Assembly: GCF_037572775.1 (NCBI RefSeq)
Contig: NZ_JBBHKA010000001.1
Coordinates: 868,001 to 932,000 of the forward strand
Direction of reading: 5' to 3'
Source: Ramlibacter sp. PS4R-6
Lineage (GTDB): Bacteria > Pseudomonadota > Gammaproteobacteria > Burkholderiales > Burkholderiaceae_C
DNA length: 64,000 bases
The position numbers and the translations under genes were made by a program. The notes under the pieces were generated by a model. The model searched no databases, had not been told where the DNA came from, and was given only the letters and a program-made list of their open reading frames with translations. Every line of letters starts with the position of its first letter. Positions within the stretch are counted from its first letter, which is position 1. Shown here piece after piece: positions 38,888 through 46,586 of this stretch.

Positions 38888-39661
38888 ATGCATCATACGG
38901 CCATGGTCATCGGTCAGGAACGGCTGCGCGCCGCGCTGGTCCACCTCGCCATCAGCGCGGGGATCGCCGCGCTGGCGGCCACGCTGGTCTTCGCGCTCTG
39001 GTACCCCTATCCCTACCGCGACATCTCGGGCGGCCGCGAGCTGTTCCTGATCGTCACCGGCGTCGACGTGATCCTGGGGCCGCTCATCACGCTGACCATC
39101 TTCAACCTCGCCAAGCCGCGGCGCGAGCTCGTCCTGGACCTGTCGGTGGTCGCCTGCATCCAGCTCGCCGCGCTCGGCTACGGCCTGTGGACCGTGGCCG
39201 TCGCGCGACCCGTGCACATGGTGTTCGAGTTCGACCGGCTGCGCGTCGTGCACGGCGTCGACGTGCCCGAGGACCTGCTGGCGCAGACGCCGCCGGGGGT
39301 GCAGGCCGAACCCTGGGGCGGGCCCACGCTGCTCGCGGTGCGGCCCTTCCGCGACGCCAACGAGAACATGCAGGCCACGCTCGTGGCGATGCAAGGCATC
39401 CAGCTCGCCGCGCGGCCCGACCTGTGGCAGCCCTACGACCAGGCGCGGCCGCGCGTGACGGCGGCGGCGCAGCCGGTCGAGGCGCTGCGGCGCCGCATGC
39501 CCGCCAAGGCGCCGGCGCTGGACGCCGCGCTCGCCAGCCTGGGGCGCGACGCGGCCCGCACCAAGTACCTGCCGCTCGTCTCGCGCAAGCTCGCCTGGGT
39601 GGCCTTCATCGAGCCGGCCACCGGCGACGTCGTCGGCTTCGCGCCGGTGGACCCGTACTGA
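38888..39661 (+). CDS. TfpX/TfpZ-family type IV pilin accessory protein
   Basis: 257 residues. The N-terminal half has three membrane helices and the family pattern LVFALWYPYPYRD, ELFLIVTGVDVILGPLITL, and LDLSVVACIQLAALGYGLW, followed by ARPVHMVFEFDRLRVV. In Pseudomonas, TfpX/TfpZ proteins are encoded beside certain pilA alleles and affect pilin assembly. Here the gene lies some 17 kb from pilA, past the glycan locus. An alternative ATG at 38903 would give 252 residues. The stop overlaps the next ATG by one base. Confidence 0.8.
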   Translation: MHHTAMVIGQERLRAALVHLAISAGIAALAATLVFALWYPYPYRDISGGRELFLIVTGVDVILGPLITLTIFNLAKPRRELVLDLSVVACIQLAALGYGLWTVAVARPVHMVFEFDRLRVVHGVDVPEDLLAQTPPGVQAEPWGGPTLLAVRPFRDANENMQATLVAMQGIQLAARPDLWQPYDQARPRVTAAAQPVEALRRRMPAKAPALDAALASLGRDAARTKYLPLVSRKLAWVAFIEPATGDVVGFAPVDPY

Positions 39662-41139
39662 TGCGACCGCGCCGCCTCGCCTGCGCCCTCCTCGCGGCCC
39701 TGGTCGCGATGGCGCCCCCGGTCTCGGCGCAACTGCCCACGCTGGGTGGCGGCGGCGACCTGTCGGTGTCGGCCGAACGCAAGCTGGGCATGCAGGTGGC
39801 CAAGGAGCTGTACCGCGACCCCGACTACATCGAAGACCCGGTGCTCGACGAGTACGTGCTCGGGATCTGGAAGCGCCTGCTGGCGGCGGCGCGCACGCGC
39901 GGCGACCTCGGCTCCGACATCGACGAGCGCTTCGCCTGGGACGTGCTGCTCGGCAAGGACCGCACGATCAACGCGTTCGCGCTGCCCGGCGGGTGGCTGG
40001 GGCTGAACCTGGGCCTGATCAGCGCCACCACCAGCGCCGACGAGCTCGCCGCGGTGCTCGGGCACGAACTGACGCACGTCACGCAGCGCCACATCTCGCG
40101 GATGATGGCGCAGGAAAAGAAGAACATGCCGATCCTGCTCGGCGCCATGATCCTCGGGGCCCTCGCGGCGGGCCGCAACGCCGACGCCGCGCAGGCCGCG
40201 ATGGTCGGCGGCCAGGCCCTGTTCATGCAGAACCAGCTCAATTACACGCGCGACATGGAGCGCGAGGCCGACCGCATCGGCCTGCAGGTGGCGACGCAGG
40301 CCGGCTTCGAGCCGCAGGGCATGGCGTCGATGTTCGAGAAGCTGCAGGCGGCCACGCGCCTGAGCGACAACGGCTCCTATCCCTACCTGCGCTCGCACCC
40401 GATGACGACCGAGCGCATCGCCGAAGTGCACCAGCGCATGCAACTGGCCGCGCCCGGCGCGGCGCGCACGCCCGACATGCTGCACCTGATGATGGCCGGC
40501 CGCGCCAAGGTGCTGTCCGAACCGGGCGTGGACATGCTGCGCAGCTTCACGACGGCCGACGCCACGCGCGCCGATCCCGCGAGCCGCGCGCGCGAGGCCG
40601 GCGCGCTGTACGCGGCGGCGCTCGCGCAGTCGAAGCTGCGCGATGCGCGCGCGGCGCAGGCGCTGTTGCCGCGCCTGGCGCAACTCGCCGCGGGCAACGA
40701 AGAGACGGCGCGGCAGGCGCGCCTGCTGGCCGCCGAGATCGCGCTGGCCGCGGGCGATGCCCAGCCGGCGCTGGCGCTCGCCGACCCCGCGCGGCCCGAG
40801 CTGGTGCTGTCGTCGCAGGCGCGCATGCGCAGCGGGCAGGCCGGGGCCGCGGCCGAACGGCTGCAGACCTTCGTCTCGCTCAACCCCAGGGACGCCTACA
40901 TGTGGCAGCTGCTGGCGCAGGCCCATGCCGCGCAGGGGCAGACGTTGCGGGCGGTGCGTGCCGAGGCCGAAGTGCAGGCCGCGCGCCTGGACTGGCAGGC
41001 GGCGCTGGACCGGCTGCGCGCCGCGCAGGAGCTGCTGCGCCGCGGCACCAGCGCGCGCGACCACATCGAGGCGTCGATCATCGACGCCCGCGCGCGCGAG
41101 ATGCAGTCACTTCTTCGCGAACAGGCTCTCGAGCGCTGA
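39661..41139 (+). CDS. Periplasmic M48 metalloprotease, BepA-like
   Basis: 492 residues. A signal peptide (RRLACALLAALVAMAPPVSAQ) exports it. The protease domain has the zinc motif H135-E-L-T-H139 and a later MEREADRIG glutamate ligand. The C-terminal half (about 310-490) consists of TPR-like helical repeats, as in BepA/YfgC, which helps outer membrane proteins such as LptD mature and degrades stalled ones. The ATG shares one base with the preceding stop. The 3' end overlaps the convergent membrane-protein gene by 33 bp. Confidence 0.9.
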   Translation: MRPRRLACALLAALVAMAPPVSAQLPTLGGGGDLSVSAERKLGMQVAKELYRDPDYIEDPVLDEYVLGIWKRLLAAARTRGDLGSDIDERFAWDVLLGKDRTINAFALPGGWLGLNLGLISATTSADELAAVLGHELTHVTQRHISRMMAQEKKNMPILLGAMILGALAAGRNADAAQAAMVGGQALFMQNQLNYTRDMEREADRIGLQVATQAGFEPQGMASMFEKLQAATRLSDNGSYPYLRSHPMTTERIAEVHQRMQLAAPGAARTPDMLHLMMAGRAKVLSEPGVDMLRSFTTADATRADPASRAREAGALYAAALAQSKLRDARAAQALLPRLAQLAAGNEETARQARLLAAEIALAAGDAQPALALADPARPELVLSSQARMRSGQAGAAAERLQTFVSLNPRDAYMWQLLAQAHAAQGQTLRAVRAEAEVQAARLDWQAALDRLRAAQELLRRGTSARDHIEASIIDARAREMQSLLREQALER

Positions 41140-41463
41140 GTCGACGATCAGCCCGAGCACCGAGTACATCAGCGAGCCGATGAAGGCGGCGAGGAAGCCG
41201 CGCACCTGGAAGCCGTCGAGCAGCTCGGCCGCCGCCCAGAACATCAGGGCGTTGATGATGAAGAGGAACAGCCCCACGGTCAGCACCGTGACCGGCAGCG
41301 TGAGCACCACCAGCACCGGCCGCACGATGGTGTTCAGCAGGCCGAGGACGAAGGCCGCAAGCATCGCCGAGCCGAAGCTCTTGACCACCACGCCTTCGTA
41401 GACGTAGGCGACGAAGAGCAGCGCCGAGGCAAGGAGCAGCCACTTCGCGAGGATCTTCAGCAT
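41107..41463 (-). CDS. Small four-helix membrane protein, phage-holin family (superfamily IV)
   Basis: 118 residues with about four predicted membrane helices and short loops. The arrangement, including LLNTIVRPVLVVLTLPVTVLT and FIINALMFWAAAELLDGF, is typical of the chromosomal phage-holin superfamily IV proteins (related to YvlD). These are usually not phage genes, and their function is poorly known. It lies 41 bp after an unknown gene and may be the third cistron of the riboswitch-controlled TerC operon. Its 3' end overlaps the protease gene. Confidence 0.8.
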   Translation of the reverse strand: MLKILAKWLLLASALLFVAYVYEGVVVKSFGSAMLAAFVLGLLNTIVRPVLVVLTLPVTVLTVGLFLFIINALMFWAAAELLDGFQVRGFLAAFIGSLMYSVLGLIVDSALESLFAKK

Positions 41464-41504
41464 GGGCGCGGTTATACACCGCGCCCATGGCGGGGCGCGA
41501 GCCC

Positions 41505-41963
41505 CTAGTCGGCGGCGAGCAGCAGCACGGCGCCCATGCCGGCGACGGCCGCGGGCACCTCCCACTGGCCCTTGTTGCCGCCCGGTTGCTGCTGTTCCTC
41601 CGAGACCGGCGCCAGCGGCTGGCCGAATTTCGGCCGGCGCGCGTCGAGCACGTGCACGGCGGCGTGCTGGCGCACGAGGTCCTGCGTCAGCTCCGGCAGC
41701 GGGCCCTTGGCGATCACGCGCACCGTCGTGTGCCCGCGCTTGCGCAGGATCGGCTCGACCTGCGCGAAGATCGCGCCCGACCACTTCTCGCGCCAGGCCT
41801 TGCGGGCCGCGTGCGTCAGCCACTTGCTCACGTGGTGCGCCATGCGCGGCGGGCAGGCGACCAGCACCCAGCGGGACGCGGGCGCGCCCTCCGTGCAGGC
41901 CATCGGCGCGAGCTGCTGCAGCGCCCAGTCGGCTTCGTCGATGTAGACGATGATGGTTTCCAT
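41505..41963 (-). CDS. Hypothetical protein, unrecognised
   Basis: 152 residues. I do not recognise the family. The N-terminus METIIVYIDEADWALQQL and the central VRVIAKGPLPELTQDLVRQHAAVHVLDARR suggest an alpha/beta fold, with a C-terminal hydrophobic segment AVAGMGAVLLLAA that could anchor it to a membrane. Two Cys (ACTEGAP, VACPP) lie in the N-terminal third. A strong AAGGAG ribosome site precedes the ATG. It follows the TerC gene by 18 bp, so it is probably co-transcribed under the same riboswitch. Confidence 0.75.
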   Translation of the reverse strand: METIIVYIDEADWALQQLAPMACTEGAPASRWVLVACPPRMAHHVSKWLTHAARKAWREKWSGAIFAQVEPILRKRGHTTVRVIAKGPLPELTQDLVRQHAAVHVLDARRPKFGQPLAPVSEEQQQPGGNKGQWEVPAAVAGMGAVLLLAAD

Positions 41964-41981
41964 GGTCGTTGCTCCTTGTTG

Positions 41982-42668
41982 TCAGGCGTTGATGGAGGGG
42001 CGGTGGGAGACACGGGTCGCGGCCCAGTGGCCGGCGGCAAGCACACCGGCGATCGCGGCGGCGTAGGTGAGCCAGCGCAGCGCCGCTTCGTCGAAGATCT
42101 CGTCGAGCATGGGCTCGTGGATGATCATTCGCGCGGCGGTCCAGGCCAGGACGGCGGCGCCGGCGTGGATGATCAGCGGGAAGCGCTCGACCAGCTTGAG
42201 CACGACGGTGCTGCCGAAGACGACGATGGGCACGCTGACCACCAGGCCGATGATCACGAGGATGAAGTCGCCGTGCGCGGCGCCGGCGACACCCAGCACG
42301 TTGTCGACGCCCATGAGCGCGTCGGCGATGACGATGGTCTTCATCGCGCCCCAGAAAGAGGTCGCGGGCACGCCGTGGTCCTTGTCTTCCGAAGGTTCGG
42401 CCAGCAGCTTGTAGGCGATCCACAGCAGGCCGATGCCGCCTGCCAGCATCAGGCCGGGCACGCGCAGGAGCCAGACGACGCCGACGGTCATGGCGGCGCG
42501 CACGACGATGGCGCCGACGGTGCCCCAGACGATGGCCCGTTTCTTGAGCGTGCTGGGCAGGTTCCGGGCGGCCAGCGCGATGACGATCGCGTTGTCCCCG
42601 GCCAGTACAAGGTCGATGAGGATGATGGCGGCCAGCGCCGACCACCACGCGGTGGTGAAGAATTCCAT
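41982..42668 (-). CDS. TerC-family integral membrane protein, riboswitch-controlled
   Basis: 228 residues, about seven predicted helices. The two signature segments are LIDLVLAGDNAIVIALAAR near residue 17 and IADALMGVDNVLGVAGAAHG near 117, each with the paired Asp-Asn. Related proteins (MntP-independent TerC, YkoY, Alx) act in manganese efflux or metalation of exported proteins. The ribosome site is AGGAG. Its leader contains a yybP-ykoY riboswitch, so manganese control is a firm inference. It is the first gene of a short operon with the genes at 41505 and probably 41107. Confidence 0.93.
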   Translation of the reverse strand: MEFFTTAWWSALAAIILIDLVLAGDNAIVIALAARNLPSTLKKRAIVWGTVGAIVVRAAMTVGVVWLLRVPGLMLAGGIGLLWIAYKLLAEPSEDKDHGVPATSFWGAMKTIVIADALMGVDNVLGVAGAAHGDFILVIIGLVVSVPIVVFGSTVVLKLVERFPLIIHAGAAVLAWTAARMIIHEPMLDEIFDEAALRWLTYAAAIAGVLAAGHWAATRVSHRPSINA

Positions 42669-42728
42669 GCGAACGTTTCTCCTGTTGTCCGAGCGTTTTT
42701 CAGCCCGTGCAGGATCGGTCGCAGGCGC

Positions 42729-42771
42729 AAAAAAACCCTCGACCGAACCCACGCGGGTTCCCAGTCGAAGG
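42729..42771 (-). terminator. Intrinsic terminator within the riboswitch
   Basis: On the minus strand, CCTTCGAC and GTCGAGGG pair around an inner GAACCC/GGGTTC stem with a GCGT loop, and seven T residues follow. It is the expected expression platform of the manganese riboswitch, which in this family acts through transcription termination or translation. Confidence 0.85.
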
Positions 42772-42872
42772 TCTTGCTCGGCAGGAGTATGTTGGAATGG
42801 CCCGGCGCGCCGGAGGCCCTCGCAGGCCTCGTAATGACGACATCGCCGAATTGGAGCTACTCCCCTTCGTGT
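42729..42872 (-). promoter_or_regulatory. yybP-ykoY manganese riboswitch with built-in terminator
   Basis: Reading on the minus strand, the leader has the family's conserved GGGGAGTAGC (42856-42865) and, after a variable arm, a CATACTCCTGCCGAGCAAGACC block. The last part pairs into a stem with CCTTCGAC against GTCGAGGG, which also forms an intrinsic terminator ending in seven T residues (42729-42735 on the plus strand). Mn2+ binding would stop that terminator from forming and switch on the TerC operon. About 60 bases of leader follow before the TerC start. I set the 5' limit by eye. Confidence 0.85.
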
Positions 42873-42939
42873 GACCATTACAGCACAAACGGGGGGTGCC
42901 GGGGTGTACGTGTTTCCACTCGGCGCTACCATTGTCCCG

Positions 42940-43353
42940 ATGGCCGGCATCCACATCACGGACATCGAGGCCGCCATCAACCACTGGCGGGCCCTCAAGC
43001 CCTCGCCCGACGGCATCACGCTGGCGCCGGAGCTGCGCGCGCTGGCCGAGGTGTACGCGCTCATGGTGTACCACCGCTTCGACGAAGCGGATGAGCACGG
43101 CATGCCGCGCGACGCCTACGAAGCGTGGAAAGCCTGGTACCAGACGACGCCCGACACGCCCTGCATCGCGATCTGTTCGACCAGCCAGGGCGACGAACAG
43201 TGCAAGGGCTGCGGCCGCACCTTCGAGGAGGTGAAGCTCTGGGGCGAAATGACGCCCGCCGAAAAGCGCGTCACGTGGCGACGCATCACGCTGCACGGCG
43301 GCGCCTGGCGCTTCAACCGCTACGCCGAGCGGGTCCTGAAGAAAGCCGCCTGA
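42940..43353 (+). CDS. DUF3717/DUF1289 protein
   Basis: 137 residues. The N-terminal part (IHITDIEAAINHWRALK) matches DUF3717. The C-terminal part has the DUF1289 Cys motif: TPCIAICSTSQGDEQCKGCGRT, with Cys residues spaced for metal binding. DUF1289 proteins are small and unassigned. The ATG at 42940 is preferred over an in-frame GTG at 42871, which would run into the riboswitch. The stop overlaps the next ATG. Confidence 0.85.
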   Translation: MAGIHITDIEAAINHWRALKPSPDGITLAPELRALAEVYALMVYHRFDEADEHGMPRDAYEAWKAWYQTTPDTPCIAICSTSQGDEQCKGCGRTFEEVKLWGEMTPAEKRVTWRRITLHGGAWRFNRYAERVLKKAA

Positions 43354-43655
43354 TGCTGCGGCTGACCCGGGCGCCCAACATCGCGATCTGCGCGCTCTGG
43401 GTCGATGCCCTGCGGCAGGCCGGCATCGAGGCGACCATGCAGCGCTACTACCTGGGCGCCATCGCCGGCGACCTGCCGCCCGACCAGTGCCTGCCCGAGG
43501 TGTGGCTCATGCACGAGGAGCAGGAGGCGCAGGCGCGCACGCTGCTTCACGACCTCGCGCGGGTGCCGCAGCGGCGCTGGCTCTGCGGTTGCGGCGAGAT
43601 GGTCGAGGGCGGCTTCGAGCAGTGCTGGAGCTGCGGCGCCTGGATGCCTACTTGA
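43353..43655 (+). CDS. DUF2007-like signal-transduction protein
   Basis: 100 residues. The N-terminal part resembles the DUF2007 domain, with LTRAPNIAICALWVDALRQAGIEA and LPEVWLMHEEQEAQAR. It ends in a small zinc-ribbon-like block, LCGCGEMVEGGFEQCWSCG, with four Cys. Role unknown; its one-base overlap (TGATG) with the DUF1289 gene suggests co-translation. Its 3' end overlaps the convergent yaeQ by 8 bp. Confidence 0.78.
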   Translation: MLRLTRAPNIAICALWVDALRQAGIEATMQRYYLGAIAGDLPPDQCLPEVWLMHEEQEAQARTLLHDLARVPQRRWLCGCGEMVEGGFEQCWSCGAWMPT

Positions 43656-44208
43656 GGCGCTGCGGCTCGACGTCGACGCTGGTGCGCGAATCGCCCAGCA
43701 TCAGGTGCCCTTCCTGGATCGTGGCCTGCAGCTGCATCGTTCGCTGCGCCAGTGCTTCGAGCGCCTGCGACTGCGCGGCCGGGATGCGCCACACCGCCAG
43801 GTGCGCCAGCCGCGCGAGCTTCCCCTCGATGCCGCGCCACCAGATCTCCGCCGCATTCGAATAGGCGTACACCGCCACCGCGTCGGCCTGCGAGCAAGCC
43901 TTCGCGACCGGCCGGTCCTCGGGCTGGCCCACTTCGATCCACAGGCGCGTGCGGCCCGTGAAGTCGCGCAGCACCACGTCCGGGTCTTCGGGCGTGGACA
44001 GCCCGGCGCCGAAACCGAGCGTCGCGTCGCCGTTGCACACGGTCTGCACCGCGTGCGCGTTCAGCGCGAACGCCGCGAGGCGCACCATCATGCGTTCGTC
44101 GGTCTCGCTCGGGTGGCGCGCGATGGTGAGCGCGTGGTCGGCGTAGTAGCCGTGGTCGATGTCGGCAACGGCCAGCGTTGCCTTGAAGACGGTGGACTTC
44201 AGCGCCAC
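43648..44208 (-). CDS. yaeQ: YaeQ family protein
   Basis: 186 residues, the normal size. YaeQ family motifs include LKSTVFKATLAVADIDHGYY at the N-terminus, ERMMVRLAAFAL, IWWRGIEGKL and LRDFTGRTRLWIEVGQP. The fold is related to PD-(D/E)XK nucleases, but the biological role remains unclear (possible link to transcription elongation). The GTG start at 44208 is four bases after the purB stop, so it is the second gene of that operon. Confidence 0.9.
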   Translation of the reverse strand: MALKSTVFKATLAVADIDHGYYADHALTIARHPSETDERMMVRLAAFALNAHAVQTVCNGDATLGFGAGLSTPEDPDVVLRDFTGRTRLWIEVGQPEDRPVAKACSQADAVAVYAYSNAAEIWWRGIEGKLARLAHLAVWRIPAAQSQALEALAQRTMQLQATIQEGHLMLGDSRTSVDVEPQRLK

Positions 44209-44212
44209 GGCT

Positions 44213-45592
44213 TCAGCAGCGCCGTGCGAGTTCGGCGGCCTTGCCGACGTAGCTGGCCGGTGTCATCGCCAGCAGGCGCTCCTTCTCGACCTGCGGGATG
44301 TCGAGGCTGCGCACGAGCGCGTGCAGGTCCTCCGCGCGCACCGACTTGCCGCGCGTGGCTTCCTTGAGCTTCTCGTAGGCGCCCTGCAGGTGGAAGCGCC
44401 GCATGACGGTCTGGATCGGCTCGGCCAGCACTTCCCAGGCATTCGCCAGGTCGGCGTCGATGGCCTCGCGGTTCAATTCCAGCTTGCCCAGGCCCACGTG
44501 CATCGAGTGGTAGCCGAGCAGCGCGTAACCGAGCGCCACGCCCATGTTGCGCAGGACCGTGGAGTCCGTCAGGTCGCGCTGCCAGCGCGAAATCGGCAGC
44601 TTCTCCGACAGGTGCTTGAGCAGCGCGTTGGCCAGGCCGAAATTGCCCTCGGCGTTCTCGAAGTCGATCGGGTTGACCTTGTGCGGCATCGTCGACGAGC
44701 CGATCTCGCCCTCGCGCAGGCGCTGCTTGAAGTAGCCCAGGCTGATGTAGCCCCACACGTCGCGCGCGAAGTCCACCAGGATGGTGTCGGCGCGCGCGAC
44801 GGCGTCGAAGAACTCCGCCATGTAGTCGTGCGGCTCGATCTGGATGCTGTAGGGCTGGAACACGAGGCCCAGGCCCAGCGGCTCGGGCGTCTCCACCACC
44901 TTGCGCGCGAAAGCTTCCCAGTCGAAGTCGGGCCAGGCGGCAATGTGTGCGTTGTAGTTGCCCACCGCGCCGTTCATCTTGCCCAGCAGCTTGACCGCGG
45001 CGATCTTCTCGCGCGCAGCGGCCAGGCGCACGACCACGTTGGCGATCTCCTTGCCCACGGTGGTGGGGCTGGCGGTCTGGCCGTGCGTGCGCGACAGCAT
45101 GGGCACGTCGGCGTAGGCGTGCGCCATGTCGCGCAGCGTGGACACCAGCGCGTCCAGCGCCGGCAGCAGCACCTGGTCGCGCGCGCCCTTGAGCTGCAGC
45201 GCGTGGCTGGTGTTGTTGATGTCCTCGCTGGTGCAGGCGAAGTGCACGAACTCGCTTGCGGATTTCAGCTCGGGGCGTGCCTCGAACTTCGACTTGACCC
45301 AGTACTCCACGGCCTTGACGTCGTGGTTGGTGGTCTTCTCGATCTCCTTGATGGCGCGCGCGTCGGCCTCGGAGAAGTTCTTCACCAGCCCGAGCAGGTA
45401 GGTGCGGGCGCCGGGCGTGAGCGGCTTGAACTCGGCGAAGCCGGCGTCCGACAGGGCGATGAACCAGCACACCTCGACCTGCACGCGCTTGTGCATGTAG
45501 CCGTGCTCGCTCATCAGCGGGCGCAGCGGCGCGAGGCGGGCGGCGTAGCGGCCGTCCAACGGCGACAGCGCGGAGATGGTCGAAAGCGTCAT
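44213..45592 (-). CDS. purB: Adenylosuccinate lyase
   Basis: 459 residues, normal size. PurB splits SAICAR in purine synthesis and adenylosuccinate in AMP synthesis. The fumarase/aspartase superfamily signature SSTMPHKVNPIDFENAEGN (Ser-containing loop) is present, as are TRTHGQTASPTT-like SRTHGQTASPT and the N-terminal LSPLDGRY. It is divergent from the GST gene, and it is followed by yaeQ. Confidence 0.97.
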   Translation of the reverse strand: MTLSTISALSPLDGRYAARLAPLRPLMSEHGYMHKRVQVEVCWFIALSDAGFAEFKPLTPGARTYLLGLVKNFSEADARAIKEIEKTTNHDVKAVEYWVKSKFEARPELKSASEFVHFACTSEDINNTSHALQLKGARDQVLLPALDALVSTLRDMAHAYADVPMLSRTHGQTASPTTVGKEIANVVVRLAAAREKIAAVKLLGKMNGAVGNYNAHIAAWPDFDWEAFARKVVETPEPLGLGLVFQPYSIQIEPHDYMAEFFDAVARADTILVDFARDVWGYISLGYFKQRLREGEIGSSTMPHKVNPIDFENAEGNFGLANALLKHLSEKLPISRWQRDLTDSTVLRNMGVALGYALLGYHSMHVGLGKLELNREAIDADLANAWEVLAEPIQTVMRRFHLQGAYEKLKEATRGKSVRAEDLHALVRSLDIPQVEKERLLAMTPASYVGKAAELARRC

Positions 45593-45692
45593 GCCCCGAT
45601 TTTAGGAGGGTCACATGACACGCCCGGGCGCGAGCCGCTCGGTAAAATGGACCGGCCCACAACTCGAACAGCCACGGGAAGAAAACTTGTCC

Positions 45693-46307
45693 ATGAAATT
45701 GATCGGAGCGACGTCCAGCCCGTACGTGCGCAAGGTGCGCATCGTCATGGCCGAGAAGAAGCTGGACTACGAATTCGTGCTCGAGGACGTCTGGTCCGCC
45801 GACACCCGCATCGCCGAATCCAACCCGCTAGGCAAGGTGCCCTGCCTGGTGATGGAAGGCGGAGAGGCCCTCTTCGACTCCCGCGTCATCGTCGAATACC
45901 TCGACACGCTGTCGCCGGTGGGCAAGCTCATTCCCGCGGTGGGGCGCGAGCGCGCCGAGGTGAAGACCTGGGAGGCGCTGGCCGACGGCGTGTGCGACGC
46001 CGCGATCACCGCGCGCCTGGAGGCCAACTGGGCCGGCCGCAAGAAAAGCGAGCGCAGCCAGGCGTGGATCGACCGGCAGCTCGCCAAGATCAACGGCAGC
46101 GTCAAGGCCATGAGCCAGGGTCTGGGCGACAAACCCTTTTGCGCCGGCATCTACCTGAGCCTGGCCGACATCGCCGTGGGCTGCGCGCTGGGCTACCTGG
46201 ATTTCCGCTTCCCGCAGATCGACTGGCGCGAGCCCTACCCCAATCTCGCGAAACTGCATGACAAGCTGATGACGCGCGCGAGCTTCACCGACACCAAGCC
46301 CGCCTGA
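45693..46307 (+). CDS. Glutathione S-transferase family protein
   Basis: 204 residues. The N-terminal thioredoxin-like domain starts MKLIGATSSPYVRKVRIV; the glutathione-site region continues with NPLGKVPCLVMEGG and FDSRVIVEYLD. The C-terminal helical domain ends LADIAVGCALGYLDFR. It resembles YibF-type GSTs. The substrate is unknown. The ATG is preceded by a GGGAAG ribosome site. A strong terminator follows 20 bp after the stop. Confidence 0.92.
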   Translation: MKLIGATSSPYVRKVRIVMAEKKLDYEFVLEDVWSADTRIAESNPLGKVPCLVMEGGEALFDSRVIVEYLDTLSPVGKLIPAVGRERAEVKTWEALADGVCDAAITARLEANWAGRKKSERSQAWIDRQLAKINGSVKAMSQGLGDKPFCAGIYLSLADIAVGCALGYLDFRFPQIDWREPYPNLAKLHDKLMTRASFTDTKPA

Positions 46308-46326
46308 GCGCCGCGTGCCCAACAAA

Positions 46327-46350
46327 AAACCGCCCTCGGGCGGTTTCTTG
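46327..46350 (+). terminator. Rho-independent terminator of the GST gene
   Basis: Perfect AAACCGCC/GGCGGTTT stem with a CTCG loop, then TTTCTT. It lies 19 bp after the GST stop. The symmetric A and T flanks would also allow termination from the other strand. Confidence 0.85.
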
Positions 46351-46586
46351 CTTTCTGCGGAATAAAAACGCTGCGAAGCGCCCCGAAACGAAAGAGGGAG
46401 GGAGGGAGGAGGAGAAGAGTCGCCTCGGGATTGCAAACCGGCCGGGGCCGGAAGGCTTCGCAGCAGAAATAGGAGTCCCTCGCCACTTTTGAGAGTGGGG
46501 ATGATCCCGCGCGGTTCCAGCCCCGTCGGCAACGCTTGGGTAAATTTTTGTGTCGCTGCGCGTACAGAGCTTGCAGCGGCCTGACC
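46351..46586. other. Unexplained noncoding region with inverted repeat and G-tracts
   Basis: About 236 bp between the GST terminator and the 3' end of the glutathione peroxidase gene hold no plausible gene. GCTGCGAAGC at 46370-46379 is matched by its exact reverse complement at 46455-46464. Between them at 46396-46412 lies a G-rich run (three GGGA units then GGAGG), which could form a G-quadruplex. A further hairpin (CCACT/AGTGG) sits near 46490-46510. It could be a small RNA, a repeat element or a remnant; I cannot assign it. Confidence 0.4.

Noticed and set aside
41107-41463. Holin-like gene as evidence of a prophage
   Set aside because: Superfamily IV holin-like proteins are common chromosomal genes. 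No phage structural, lysis or integrase genes are nearby.
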